Of a DNA stretch of 64,000 bases, positions 10,671-20,939 are shown one piece after another. The first letter of the stretch is position 1. Every line of letters begins with the position of its first letter. Origin of the DNA: Aedes albopictus (lineage: Eukaryota; Arthropoda; Insecta; Diptera; Culicidae). The notes under the pieces are model-generated. The model made no database searches. It was given only the letters and a program-made list of their open reading frames with translations, and was not told the DNA's origin. The position numbers and the translations under genes were made by a program. Location: the NCBI RefSeq assembly GCF_035046485.1, contig NC_085138.1:276315694-276379693 (forward strand), in the 5' to 3' direction.

Positions 10671-11744
10671 CTACGAAGGATGGGAGGAAACAGACAAGCA
10701 CATGTGAGTGTTGTTTTATTATAGGATTAAGACGCGTGGGGTTTCGATTGATGTTTCAATTTACATTGGGTTATGGTGTATTGAATACTCAGACCATCAT
10801 CGGAAAAACTTATACTGAATAATTGTATGTATGGATAATGATAATTGACGTGGCGAATTGTAGATGAAGAAGTTGTTTTATTTTTGTTTTGAAGATATTT
10901 AAATATTACCAATTATTTAATTTTAATTTATCTCTCCATCTTAAACCGATCAAATCATATTTTAACACAGATTCTTTCAACATTTTTTTTTAGTTTTTGG
11001 TTTGATTTTGGTTAAGTTATTTTTGATACTGTTTATTTTCGAATTGCGTCTTTGATAATCGTTAATGATAATCACGTGATATTATATTTACCGATACAAA
11101 AAACAATCTTTAACCCTCGAGCAGTCGCGTCTTTGACTACCTGCAGGGACGCCGCACTCACACTGTGTTCCACATGCGTGCATTTTTTCTGGTGCGTGTA
11201 CTCAGTACACGACGCGACCGCTCTCGGGTTAAAAGTGTTACATGCTGAAAAACTATTGATGCAAAAACACCTTGAGATGGAGCAAAACGACCTCTTGTAT
11301 TTCCCGTTTTGAATTATGATTTAATACCAGGGGTCTCCATCTAACTATTTATTCTTGGGCTTAAACGGCACAACTTACGTCAAGTTTTGTTTCCATCTGA
11401 AGGGGTGCGTATTAGCCTAGGTTACCCTACACGTGACAAATGGTTTAAAAACCAGCCAGTCAGGCGAACACTGAATAGCCAGTAATGATCTTCTTTACGT
11501 TGTGCACTGCACAGTATATACGGTCGGGACGCTACCACCCACTTTACGCCCACCGCAATTTCCAGGTTGTCTTTCAACTCCCAGCTTCCAACCAATTCAG
11601 TACATTTTTGGAATGTGACAAGCTTGTAGTATACTCTAATCACAATCAAAAAATCAGCTTGATCGGTTGCAAGACAGCTGGGAAATTTCAGTGGGCGTAA
11701 AGTGGGTGGCAGCGTCTAATAGGAGACCCGACTGTATGCGAAAA
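10671..11744. other. Probable host intron, no feature recognised
   Basis: The sequence is AT-rich. Short open frames on both strands (for example 11422-11700) look like chance. CTCGAGCAGTCGCG near 11117-11130 and CGACCGCTCTCGGG near 11214-11228 form a weak inverted pair around about 90 bases, perhaps a small decayed MITE. Confidence 0.3.
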
Positions 11745-12893
11745 CAAATGTGATGCATATTTTTGATTAGATTAGAACAAGCTACAGTACATCAACTTTC
11801 CCAAGTCGTTTCACCATTATTGATCAGCTTAATGTGCAGTATGTATAACCACTGCTCGCGTGGAGACCTGAAACGCAAAACACAACACTGTACTGCAGAT
11901 AGTGATCAATTAGGGTAATTCGCCAATTGTTGAACGGTTAGTACTGGCATTTTTGATTTCGTTTGTTTTTCCGTTAATAATTCCACTTTAGTTGAAAAAT
12001 ATCCAGTGAACGTCTAGATCTACTCATTCCTCATACTTCCCATTTAATTTGTATTCCCTGTAATTCCATTTTCTAAGAGGAAATAGAACATTTGTACGAG
12101 AAGCCTGTAACCCAAATGTTGAACGCTTTCAAAAGCTAGCTCATCCTAATGTTGGACGATTCTCGCCAATTGTTGAACGGTTCAAGCTTTGTTCGTAATT
12201 GATGACGTATAACCCGACATAAACCTATCATTTACCTGTTTTCATTTTCGCCACCAAACCCAACATAGACCCAACAGTTATCCGATGTGGGTCCAACAGT
12301 GGTCCAACACTTGATAAAATTTGACCCGACTTTTTCCCGACATCCGATAATTTTTCACTCTGGCGGATTTTTTTTCTAGATTTTTCGTGTTTTGAGCCTA
12401 GTTAGTCATTTGAGTGACAATTCATTCAAATGAGGGAGCATCCATAAATTACGTCATGCAAAAATTGTCCATTTTAACCCCCCCCCCTCCCCAAATCCAC
12501 ACTTTTTGTATGAGACCTCTGAAATTTTTGTATAGGTCGTCACACTTTATTTTTGTCGTAAAATATGTATAATTCTGTAACTTGTTTAGGACAATATCAT
12601 GACACACATGAAAGCGCTTGCATCATACGTTTACGTTGATGGAAAATTACTTAAGTTAGGTTTATAATACCATTTTCAGATACTGTTCAACATTTGGGTA
12701 GTGTTTAACAATTGGCGAATTACAAAATCGCGACAAAAAAGTATGCATATTTTTTATTAGATTAGAACAATCTATAGTACATCAACGGGGTAACTTTCCC
12801 AAGTCGTTTTATTATTATGCATAACCACTGATCGCGTGGAGACCTAAAATGCCAGACACAACGCTGTAAATTGCAGATAGTGATCAATTAGTA
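11745..12893. repeat. Direct duplication of about 160 bp flanking a TIR element
   Basis: Segments 11751-11912 and 12742-12893 are clearly related. Both run from GCATATTTTT.ATTAGATTAG, through CATCAAC and CCCAAGTCGTTT, to GCAGATAGTGATCAATTAG. Between them at about 11914-12722 is an element whose ends pair (TAATTCGCCAATTGTTGAAC against its complement at about 12700-12722). A C-rich MITE relic lies inside at about 12430-12545. The right copy reads on past GATCAATTAG without interruption. Confidence 0.6.
11914..12722. mobile_element. Non-autonomous TIR element, about 0.8 kb
   Basis: The inverted ends share GTAATTCGCCAATTGTT, and the motif CCAATTGTTGAACG recurs internally near 12168. No transposase frame is visible. 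Exact ends are uncertain by a few bases, and the target duplication could be TTA. Confidence 0.55.
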
Positions 12894-14081
12894 TGTAATA
12901 AAATCGACTTGTCTCTTCCTGCGCTCGATATGGTGAATAACCTGTCTAATAAATAAAACCTCCACTGGAATCACTGTAGCGCAAAGCTAACCAAAAGAAT
13001 TATATCACACCAATCCCGGTAGGTAGCTGCAAACATAAGCAAACGAAAGGTGGAGAGATATTGCTGATCGGCAGTGATAAAACGGTTTTTGCAACCATTA
13101 TGGAGTGCTACGAAAAAAATATAGGTCTTCCAATCGGAGTTTTCTTCTGTGGGGATAGAGAGAGGGAGAGAGAGCCAAGTTGAAAATGAAAGTTTGTTTC
13201 GTCTCTACTTTGCATCATAGGGGAATCGCTGACATGCATTTTTTTCGCGAATTTCATAACTTTTTCTTTTGCAGTTAGGTACCATTCGTCAACAACTTAA
13301 TATTGGAGTTCTACAGGGTTCTACAACGATGGTAAAAGGGTAGGGGAACCCATCTTGTACAGTGATTCCATTTTTATCTTACTTGAAACAGAGCTATTAG
13401 GCGCTATATGCTTTGTTACTTATTTTTGTTTATTTTTTAAATTTTTTGTAAGAAGTGACCATGCATAATAGCAAAATGAGCAGAAACAAGTCATGAATGA
13501 ATCGCCTTTTTCAAATAGGGCAGAGGATGAAGAAAGGTATTCATACGCTATTTAAAAAAAGTCTTGATTTGACTTGCTCTCGCAGTCTACGTTGTATCAG
13601 CCTGCTTGTTTCAGCGGAAACTCTTTCTCGACCTCACCTAGAACGTAGAGTGGAGTGCTGGAACCGTATGCGTTGAACGCTCTCATGTTTCAGCGTAATC
13701 CAGTCGTTTACGCATCATACGTCCTCATCAGCTCCGGAATTGTCTACGAAATTTACTTACACACTAACAAATCGCTTACCAGAACCAAGATGGTATAACT
13801 GCAGGTGGAAGCATAACTGTCCCATGTGCATTTTTGGCAATATTGAGATTTTGCAGCTAATGAACATGAATCATGGTGTATTATCATATAGGGAAATAAA
13901 AACAGATAGTTTGCTCCGGAAGATGTCGAAAATTTACAACGCCGATTTGTCACATTCTTAAAAGAGGACGCATGCGCGTTACGTTTCACTGGTAATCCTA
14001 TGGAGCATTAAAATGCTCAATTTGGAAATTGGTCTATGGTAGAACATGATTCGGCACTTATGCTTCATAATTAAGATGATT
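12894..14081. other. No gene; one degenerate MITE
   Basis: A relic of the 8099/40829 family can be followed over about 13390-13545 (GTAAGAAGTGACCATGCAT, TTTTTCAAATAGGGCAGAGG). GA-rich microsatellite sequence is at 13155-13180. The rest shows no recognisable coding or structured sequence. Confidence 0.4.
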
Positions 14082-14267
14082 ATAGAACGAACCCACACCT
14101 TGAATTTCCAAAAGCACAAATCTGAGGAACCAAATGACGAATCGCCTGAAAACTTGATCGATTGGTCTCCACCAGCAGATGACCAATCGATCAACTTTTC
14201 AGTGCGATAGGATATTTCGTTCATCAGATTTGTGCTTTTGAAAATTCAAGGTGTGGCTTCGTTCTAT
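14082..14267. mobile_element. 186-bp foldback MITE
   Basis: The arms start ATAGAACGAACCCACACCTT and pair over about 50 bp with few mismatches. They include CCAAAAGCACAAATCTGA against its complement. An inner inverted pair with a GATCGATTGGT core also pairs. No open frame spans it. Confidence 0.75.
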
Positions 14268-14551
14268 ATTCACCTTAAGACAGTTTACTTTTTCGAACTT
14301 TGGATGCGATTTTCTCGATTGCCTGTTTTTGCACATGTGACGTTATGCGTCCACCGGAAGTATAGGTCAAAGGTCAAAGATTCAATCCTTTGATGTTTCT
14401 GTTGGGTTCTTGCTGGTACCGTGAATCGGGATCAAATTCATCTCCAAGTCGAAATTGATCACTTGATCAGATTTTGTTCAGTTATATTAAGCATACTTTC
14501 AATAGTTTCCTCGCAAATATCGAGCTGTTGGAATCAGATACTAAACTATAT

Positions 14552-14819
14552 GGGGTCTCCAGTTAGCCTAGTGGTTAAGGCTATGAATCGCCAATCAGGA
14601 GACGGCGGGTTCGATTCCCGTTCCGGTCGGGAAAATTTTCTCGACTCCCTGGGCATAGTGTATCATTGTACTTGCCTCACAATATACAAATTCATGCAAT
14701 GACAGGCAAAGAAAGCCCTTCAATTAATAACTGTGGAAGTGCTCAAAGAACACTAAGTTGAAGCGAGGCAGGCCAAGTCCCAGTGGGGACGTAGAGCCAT
14801 AAAGAAGAAGAAGAAGAAG
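14552..14819 (+). mobile_element. Full-length Feilai-type SINE
   Basis: An 8-bp duplication, aactatat, flanks it at 14544-14551 and 14820-14827. The head has an RNA polymerase III A-box (TAGCCTAGTGG) and B-box (GGTTCGATTCC). The body includes CCCAGTGGGGACGTAGAG and the tail is (GAA)n. This is the best complete copy in the window. Head and tail sequence differ somewhat from the 3931 and 57846 copies, suggesting a subfamily. Confidence 0.88.
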
Positions 14820-15279
14820 AACTATATTGGTAAGGAAACTATTTAAGGTATGCTAAATCTAACTGAAAAACGTCTAATCAATTTCGACCCGATGATCAAT
14901 TTGAACCCGGTTTACGGTACAGTCTATTTCGCGAGCAAACCGTCTAGCTCTATGCTAACTAAATTCGCCCAGCGATGAAACTCGAGCTGACGATGAAGAC
15001 TTGTTGAACTTCTTTATTTTTGTTAGACAAAAACGTCGAACTGTTCAACTTGACCGTTTTTGTACGTAGTTCTTAGAACTGGCCTTCAGTACGTTATCCT
15101 TCTTTGTTGCTGACTTTAGGTTGTTCATCAAATTCTGGTATTTTGCTGGTCCCTGGTCCTTCGCTGTCGCTGAGTTGGAATTTGTCTGATTCGTTGGTAC
15201 GTTCTCTGATGCGAGGTACCGGTGAAAATTTTTTCATCTAGCCGACCTTGGAATTTACCTATTATGATGGATTTTATTT

Positions 15280-15405
15280 ACCTATTATGGGGATTTCGTT
15301 CGGGTTGCATTGTTCGGCGGAAAAAGTGAAAAGTGACGCGTGTTTGGGGCAGTTGTGATGGGGATCTCGGTCGCATTGCATTGTTCGGTGGAAAAAGTGA
15401 AAAAC
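15280..15405. repeat. Short tandem duplication
   Basis: GGGATTTCGTTCGGGTTGCA and GGGATCTCGGTCGCATTGCA, each followed by TTGTTCGGYGGAAAAAGTGA, are two tandem copies about 70 bp apart. Just after them, 15461-15512 has acceptor TATTGCAG and donor GTGAGA around an open 52-nt segment; its coding status is unproven. Confidence 0.5.
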
Positions 15406-15814
15406 GAAACACGAGAAGTGATGAAAATTGATGCACACCTGGTAACCAACGGTATTGCAGAAAATTGAAGGAGTCACGGAGTGGTTGCCGTCATTCGACG
15501 ACATGGATGTGGGTGAGATCATTCCGATTTTTCTCCTTACATCCTAGAAGGAGTTGGGGTAATTTCGACAATACGTTTTTATGAGGACTCCTGGGTTCTG
15601 ATAATTTCTACAAATTAATCTTGTAGCTCTAGTGTTGACCTAATATTGAAGCGATAAAAAGGTTAGAAGAAAGTAGTTGCAACTCACAATAATCATTGAG
15701 AAAATTAAAAATAATTGGCCAAGTTTCCTCAACGGTCGTTTATTACATACAGGTAACACATGGGACTACTCTTAGTAAAATACATAATTCGTAAATAACT
15801 ATCTAAGCTTTAAA

Positions 15815-16800
15815 GCCAGTGAAACTACACGCATTGAAAGTCTCAAACTGCTTCCAGAACGTGCCTACCTCTAACTAAATCTGCTAACTTTGTTACGTTA
15901 ACGCCACCGTCAGCAGTGATGGCTTCGTAGCTATCCTAGTTGCTGCTCTCCATCTGTACTGCTCCGTAGACCCCTATGATCCTGGAAACGTGCCTACCGT
16001 TAACTAAATCTGCAAACTCCGTTGCTGTAACGCCACCGTCAGCAGTTATGGCATCGTAGCCATCCTAGTTGCTGCTCTCCTTCTGTACTGCTCCGTAGAC
16101 TTCTTCGATCCTGGAGTAATTGCTTGGCTTTTCGGCCCTGCGGGAAAACTGGTTTTGCCAGGTAAGACCTGGTATATGTCTGGCCGAAGCCAGTGAAACT
16201 ACACGCATTGAAAGTCTCAAACTGCTTCCAGAACGTGCCTACCGTTAAATAAATCTGCAAACTCCGTTGCTGTTACGCCACCGTCAGCAGTTATGGCATC
16301 GTAGCCATCCTAGTTGTTGCTCTCCATCTGTACTGCTCCGTAGACTTCTTCGATCCTGGAGTAATTGCTTGGCTTTTCGGCCCTGCGGGAAAACTGGTTT
16401 TGCCAGGTAAGACCTGGTATATGTCTGGCCGAAGCCAGTGATACTACATGCATTGAAAGTCGCAAACTGCTTCCAGAACGTGCACACCGTTAACTAAATC
16501 TGCAAACTCCGTTGATGTTACGCCACCGTCAACAGAGATAGTACCGTAGCCATACTATTTTCTGCCTTCCATCTGTACTGCTCTGTAGACTTCGTCGATC
16601 CTGGGGTAACTGCTTGACTTTTCGGCCCTGCTGGATAACTGGTTTTGTCAGGTAAGACCTGGTATATTTATGTCTGGCCGAAGCCAGTGATATTACTCGC
16701 CTTAAAAGTTGCCAACTGCTTCCAGAACTGCGCTGCTGAAACGTCAACAGCGATGCCATCCTGGCTGCTCTTCATCACCTAGATTGCCATGTATACTCTT
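15815..16800. repeat. Tandem array with 245-bp unit
   Basis: Copies begin with GCCAGTGA near 15815, 16189, 16434 and 16683. The 245- and 249-bp intervals are regular; the first interval is 374 bp because it contains an extra partial unit. Each unit holds CTGCTTCCAGAACGTGC, CGCCACCGTCAGCAG and TTTCGGCCCTGCGGGAAAAC. On the minus strand each full unit keeps a similar open frame of 67-76 codons ending at a Cys-rich tail, but no family is recognised. Divergence rises toward the right end. Confidence 0.85.
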
Positions 16801-17179
16801 GTTGCCGTAACACCGCTGCGATCCTGAGCAAACACCTACTGCCCTTCGGTTTCCTCATTATGCTTTGTTGTTTTGTTTGTTTGTGTATTTATATTGTTAT
16901 GATTTAATTTTAGGGTTACTTTTTTGTACTTTGTCTTAATGAATCATTACGGATTAATTAGTGCACTTCCTTTAAAGAGATCTTTTTCTCACTGGAAGTG
17001 TAAAGTTTTTTGTAAATGTTTTTGAAAAGAAGGGTAGGTTTTATGCCTTTGGGAGAAGTGATTCGAAAGGAATTCCGCTCCCATCGACTTTTCCCTGCTC
17101 CAAATAAATAAAAGAAAAAAAAAAGTTTACTCTCCGTATACTCTAGGTACAATACCGTAAGAAGCGCGTGACTATTTTT
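16801..17179. other. Spacer after the tandem array
   Basis: No gene is seen. The stretch is T-rich with AATAAA-like words around 17104, and it leads into a fossil LINE. Confidence 0.3.
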
Positions 17180-17406
17180 GTGAGTTGGCCTTATGGAGCA
17201 GAAAAATAGCAAGGCTGTTGCGAAGGACGAGATCTCGGTCGAACTTCTTAAGCACGGAAGCGAGCAGCTATCAATCCACCAGATTATTGTAAAGATTCGG
17301 GAGGATAAAGAAGTGCCAAGCATCTAGTTGGATGACATCATATGCCCAATCTACAAGAAAGGACACAGACTAGAGTGAGAAGGATTATTAGCATTAGCAT
17401 TAGCAA

Positions 17407-17747
17407 CCCAAGTAACCTCGGTGCTGAAGCCTTATTGCATGCAGATATACGGTGTATTTAGAGCAATCACCATTTAATGAACAGTTAAGGTTGATTTAAA
17501 GTGGAAATGGCAATTATGCGACTGAACTAAGATTATACCAGTAAAATCTTAATTTGATTATCGGGGATGAACCAGCCTCGGGCTGAAAATCCCCATAATA
17601 AAGAGCCAAGAATAATAATAATAATGTGATTATTTAAATGCCCATTTCCACTTTAAATCAACCTCAAGTTTGCATGTAAAGTAATGATTAATCTAAATAC
17701 ACCGTATATTTGCATGCAAAAAGGTTCCAGCACCGTGGTAACTTGGG
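17407..17747. mobile_element. MITE with CCCAAGTAAC ends and AA duplication
   Basis: Starts CCCAAGTAACCTCGGTGCTG and ends with GTTACTTGGG preceded by CAGCACCG.G. AA precedes and follows (17405-17406 and 17748-17749). Inner arms GATATACGGTGTATTTAGA and CCATTTCCACTTTAAATCAA also pair, so most of the 341 bp folds back. Confidence 0.8.
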
Positions 17748-17960
17748 AATGTTTAACCTACGGATTATTTTGGGAATACAACTTGCAGACTCTGTTCTTT
17801 GATTTTACAGCAGCGTGAGATTCAATGAAAAGAAATGAGCATTGGTAGATAATGTCAGAACATGGTTTTCCGGCGAAACTAATTAGGCTGATACGCACAA
17901 CGTTGGATAGATCAAAATCAAGTATTTGGATCGCAGACGAAGTGTCTACCACGTTCGTGA

Positions 17961-18110
17961 CCCAAGTAACGCAGGTTTTTGTTGCGCAGAAGTCACTATA
18001 ATTTAATTCTAACAAATAAACACTTACCTGCTAGAAGTAAGTCATGGTGACTTCTGTGCAACAAAAACCTGCGCCGCCGTGCCTCTTCCGTGACAAGTGT
18101 GTTACTTGGG
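17961..18110. mobile_element. MITE with CCCAAGTAAC ends and GA duplication
   Basis: The 150-bp element starts CCCAAGTAACGCAGGTTTTT and ends GTTACTTGGG, with GA on each side (17959-17960 and 18111-18112). Removing it and one GA rejoins the LINE codons for F-V-T-L-N-G, which confirms the insertion boundaries. The arms GCAGGTTTTTGTTGCGCAGA and their complement near 18050-18070 pair well. Confidence 0.88.
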
Positions 18111-18702
18111 GACCTTGAATGGACTGTAGTAGGGTGTTGCTCTGCCAAATTTGCTATTCAACATTGCACTCGAAGGAGCAATTAGGAGATCTGGCGTGAA
18201 GAGGAATGACATTATCATCACACGGTCGCACATGCTCCTTGACTTTGCGGACGATTTTTCGATTGTAGGGCAGTGGAAGAAGGTTATGCTCCTCTAAAAA
18301 TAGAGACAGCGAGGATAGGCTTGACGATGCAGACAAAGGCAAGCCTGGTGGTGTTAGTGCTGGGGCGTGGTGTTTAAGGAGGCAGACCAAAAAGCTTTTG
18401 GAGTTTTTTAGCGCAAAGTGCTGAGGCCAATGCTCGATGGGAAACAAGAAAATGGAGTGTGGCGCAGACGCATCAGTCATGAATTGTACCAAATGCACAA
18501 AATGCGAATGTTTGGAATCGTATGAAACACGGCACACTTCAGTGGGCTGGATACGTAGTGCGAATGTCGGAAGAAAGAATAGCAAAAACAATATTCAACA
18601 GTAAACCTGGTAGAGGTCGGCGAATTCGTGGGCGGCCGCGAACGCGCTGGCTGCACGCGGTTGAAGATTTGCTATCCCTACACGTTCAGGGCAACTATAT
18701 AG

Positions 18703-18938
18703 GGGTGATTTTACATGATATACCATGTAAATTTGTGTTATATGTCATGTAAACACACAGAGTCGTGCTGAATTACATGAATGGAAGTTAACATGATATT
18801 TCATGACTCTTACATGTTATGTCATGTAAACTTCTGTGATATCCCACGCTCCAATCATGTGCATCATATGTCACAGAATTTTACACTCTTTATTCAATCT
18901 GTGTACACAGATAAAAGTAATGAGATTTACACATCATG
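18703..18938 (+). repeat. ACATG-palindrome repeat, copy A
   Basis: Contains several TTTACATGATA.. /..CATGTAAA palindromes, then GATATCCCACGCTCCAATCA and TCATATGTCACAGAATTTTA. It matches 19983-20220 directly and 20640-20935 in inverse. It ends in a CTGTGTACACAG palindrome that also begins the next copy, so copies A and B are in tandem. Confidence 0.75.
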
Positions 18939-18940
18939 TA

Positions 18941-19981
18941 CACGCTTAGAAATCCGTTCCAATATTCAGGAACAAATAATCACGAGAAACGGAACCTGCA
19001 GCTTTTTCAAATTCATGATATGGTTCTGATAAACGTGACCAAAGCTTCCAGATTTCGTGATATGTTATCGTAAATCCAAGAATACTGTTCATACCTGCTC
19101 AATCAAACTTGTTATTTAGTAACGCGTTTAATATTGTGAACTCGAATCACGTTTACCAGACTTCATGCAACCATATATGTGATTTTGTTCCCTATAGCAG
19201 GAACTCACTTCACGCGCGCTGTCAACATTGATAACGCTCACTCAAAAACAAACTAGTGATCGTCAACATAAGTGCCGTGAATTTTTGCTTCTAGTTTTCT
19301 AAGTTAGTTAAAAACATTACTTTTATCAAAGAATCGTTCGTGCTTATAACAAATAATAATTTAATGCAGTTTAAGAGCTGATAGATTTCCATCTAGTGAA
19401 CTGAAGAATTCCATATTCGGGTGATACAGTTTGATTTTTGCAGCTCCCCCTCGAATCACATCTATTTTCTTGTTGTATGGAAATGGTATTGTGATGACGA
19501 ATTCCGTAATTATCATCCAATTATCTGTTTCCTAGGAAAATGTAAGTATGGTGCAACATGGTGAGAATCTATTTCAATAAACAGGAACATGTCAGTCAAC
19601 AAAGAGGTTTTACATTTCTGGTGTTTTTGCTCCCAGTCCAGCGCTCCATTGCAGACCGTGAACTATAATCACGGCACCGAGAACAAATTGTTGCTGCCGT
19701 GAAGAAAATTTCTGTTACCATGAACTAAAATCTAGTTCCCGTGAACTTAGTTTCCGTTTACGTTAACTGAGTTCCCAAATACCCGAACACATTGCCCGAT
19801 TATGTCATTGTGATTTTTGTTCTTGAACCAGCAACTGGAACAGGCGTTACGCAGATGCTTCAGGACAGAGCTCACGAGTTTGTGATTTTAGTTCATGGTG
19901 TATATTTGTAAGCGAAAATTGTGTCTGTTCTGGTTTTCGTGACTGGATGTTGACAAACTTCGGAACGGATTTTTTTACGTG
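18941..19981. mobile_element. 1.04-kb TA-type element inserted in ACATG repeat copy B
   Basis: TA flanks both ends (18939-18940 and 19982-19983). The inverted ends are CACGCTTAGAAATCCGTTCC and the complement of GGAACGGATTTTTTTACGTG. It splits the second ACATG repeat: removing it joins ACACATCATG-TA to CACTTCATG. No transposase frame is visible, so it is non-autonomous. Confidence 0.7.
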
Positions 19982-20225
19982 TACACTTCATGGTAGTCAT
20001 GTAAATTTATTGTGTATGATCGTTTACATGATACATCATGTAAATTTGTGTTATATGTCATGTAAACACTCATACTGAATAACATGATATGTAATGGAAG
20101 TTTACATGATATTTCATGACTTTTACATGATAACCTCTTTGATATCCCACGCTCTAACTACGTGCATCATATGTCACAGAATTTTACACTCTTCTTCCGA
20201 TCTTTCTACATAGTTAAAAAATGTT
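19982..20225 (+). repeat. ACATG-palindrome repeat, copy B (right part)
   Basis: Direct relative of copy A. Palindromic words such as TTTACATGATACATCATG recur every 20-40 bp, followed by GATATCCCACGCTCTAACTA and TCATATGTCACAGAATTTTA. Its left part lies before 18940. Confidence 0.7.
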
Positions 20226-20639
20226 ACATCATATAACCTGTAACAAAAGGATTCCGTCATATCGCACACAATTTTCTATCAGTTTTTAAATTTACAGCTG
20301 GCTCTCAGTATGAAGCTTGCGAAATAGTTTGATGTTAATTTCAGTGCAATGTAATAGAAATTTATATGTCAAATTTGTATATGTCGGCTGTAACTTTCAG
20401 ATATTTTTGCCGTGTAGGAACATCGCTCAAGACCGAAGACTCTTTTGCTCTACTATACGCTTGGCGTAGGAGTAAAGCTACTTTATAGCCAACAAGCTTT
20501 ATGGGCTCAGATAAGAATCTGGGGCCCATCGTCAGGATTTTGGAAACATCTTTGAGAGCTAACGGGGTTTTACAGAGTAGGTATTCGAATGAATTTATTA
20601 AACACAGCTTTTCATTACATGCTGGCAAAGCTCAAATCA

Positions 20640-20935
20640 ATGATTGCTACACAGATCGAAAAAAGAGTGTGAAGTTCTGTGACATATGGTGCACATGATT
20701 GGAGCGTGGGATATCACAAAAATGTACATGACATATCATGTAAAAGTCATAAAACATCAAGTAAACTTCCATTATATGTCATGTAATTCAGGATGACTCT
20801 GAGTATTTACATGACATATAGCACAAATTTACATGATATACCATGTAAACCATCGTTCGTAACACTAAGTTTACATGACTAAAATGAAGTTTACATGACG
20901 TGTAAATATCATTATTTTTATCTGTGTACGATCGT
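20640..20935 (-). repeat. ACATG-palindrome repeat, copy C (inverted)
   Basis: In complement it follows the same order as copies A and B, from GTACACAGATAAAA at the right end to the CACACTCTTTTTTCGATCTG block at the left. This is the longest uninterrupted copy, about 300 bp, and it suggests a MITE with CTGTGTA-like ends. Confidence 0.7.
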
Positions 20936-20939
20936 AAAG

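Larger units (their letters stand above)
17180..18695 (+). pseudogene. RTE-clade LINE fossil, subfamily A
   Basis: Scattered blocks match the order of an RTE reverse transcriptase. They are ISVELLKHG and ICPIYKKGH near 17230-17370, EHGFPAKLIRLIRTTLD near 17860-17920, LLFNIALEGAIRRSG near 18145-18200, and LDFADDFSIVG (the FADD catalytic box) near 18240-18270. The C-terminal block LQWAGYVVRMSEERIAKTIF follows near 18540-18600. Stops and frameshifts are frequent and part of the fingers region is missing, so it is dead. Two MITEs (17407 and 17961) interrupt it; the second can be removed to restore FVTLNG. The 3' end is lost where the ACATG repeats begin near 18700. Confidence 0.8.

Noticed and set aside
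14552..14640. tRNA gene candidate with A- and B-boxes
   Set aside because: It is the head of a SINE with tail and target duplication; no proper cloverleaf.
16039..16759. Repeated 67-76-codon proteins
   Set aside because: They are shadows of the 245-bp tandem repeat; no start context, no family, no independent support.
15815..16800. CRISPR-like regular repeats
   Set aside because: Units of about 245 bp with no short identical repeats and unique spacers; an ordinary tandem array in a eukaryote.
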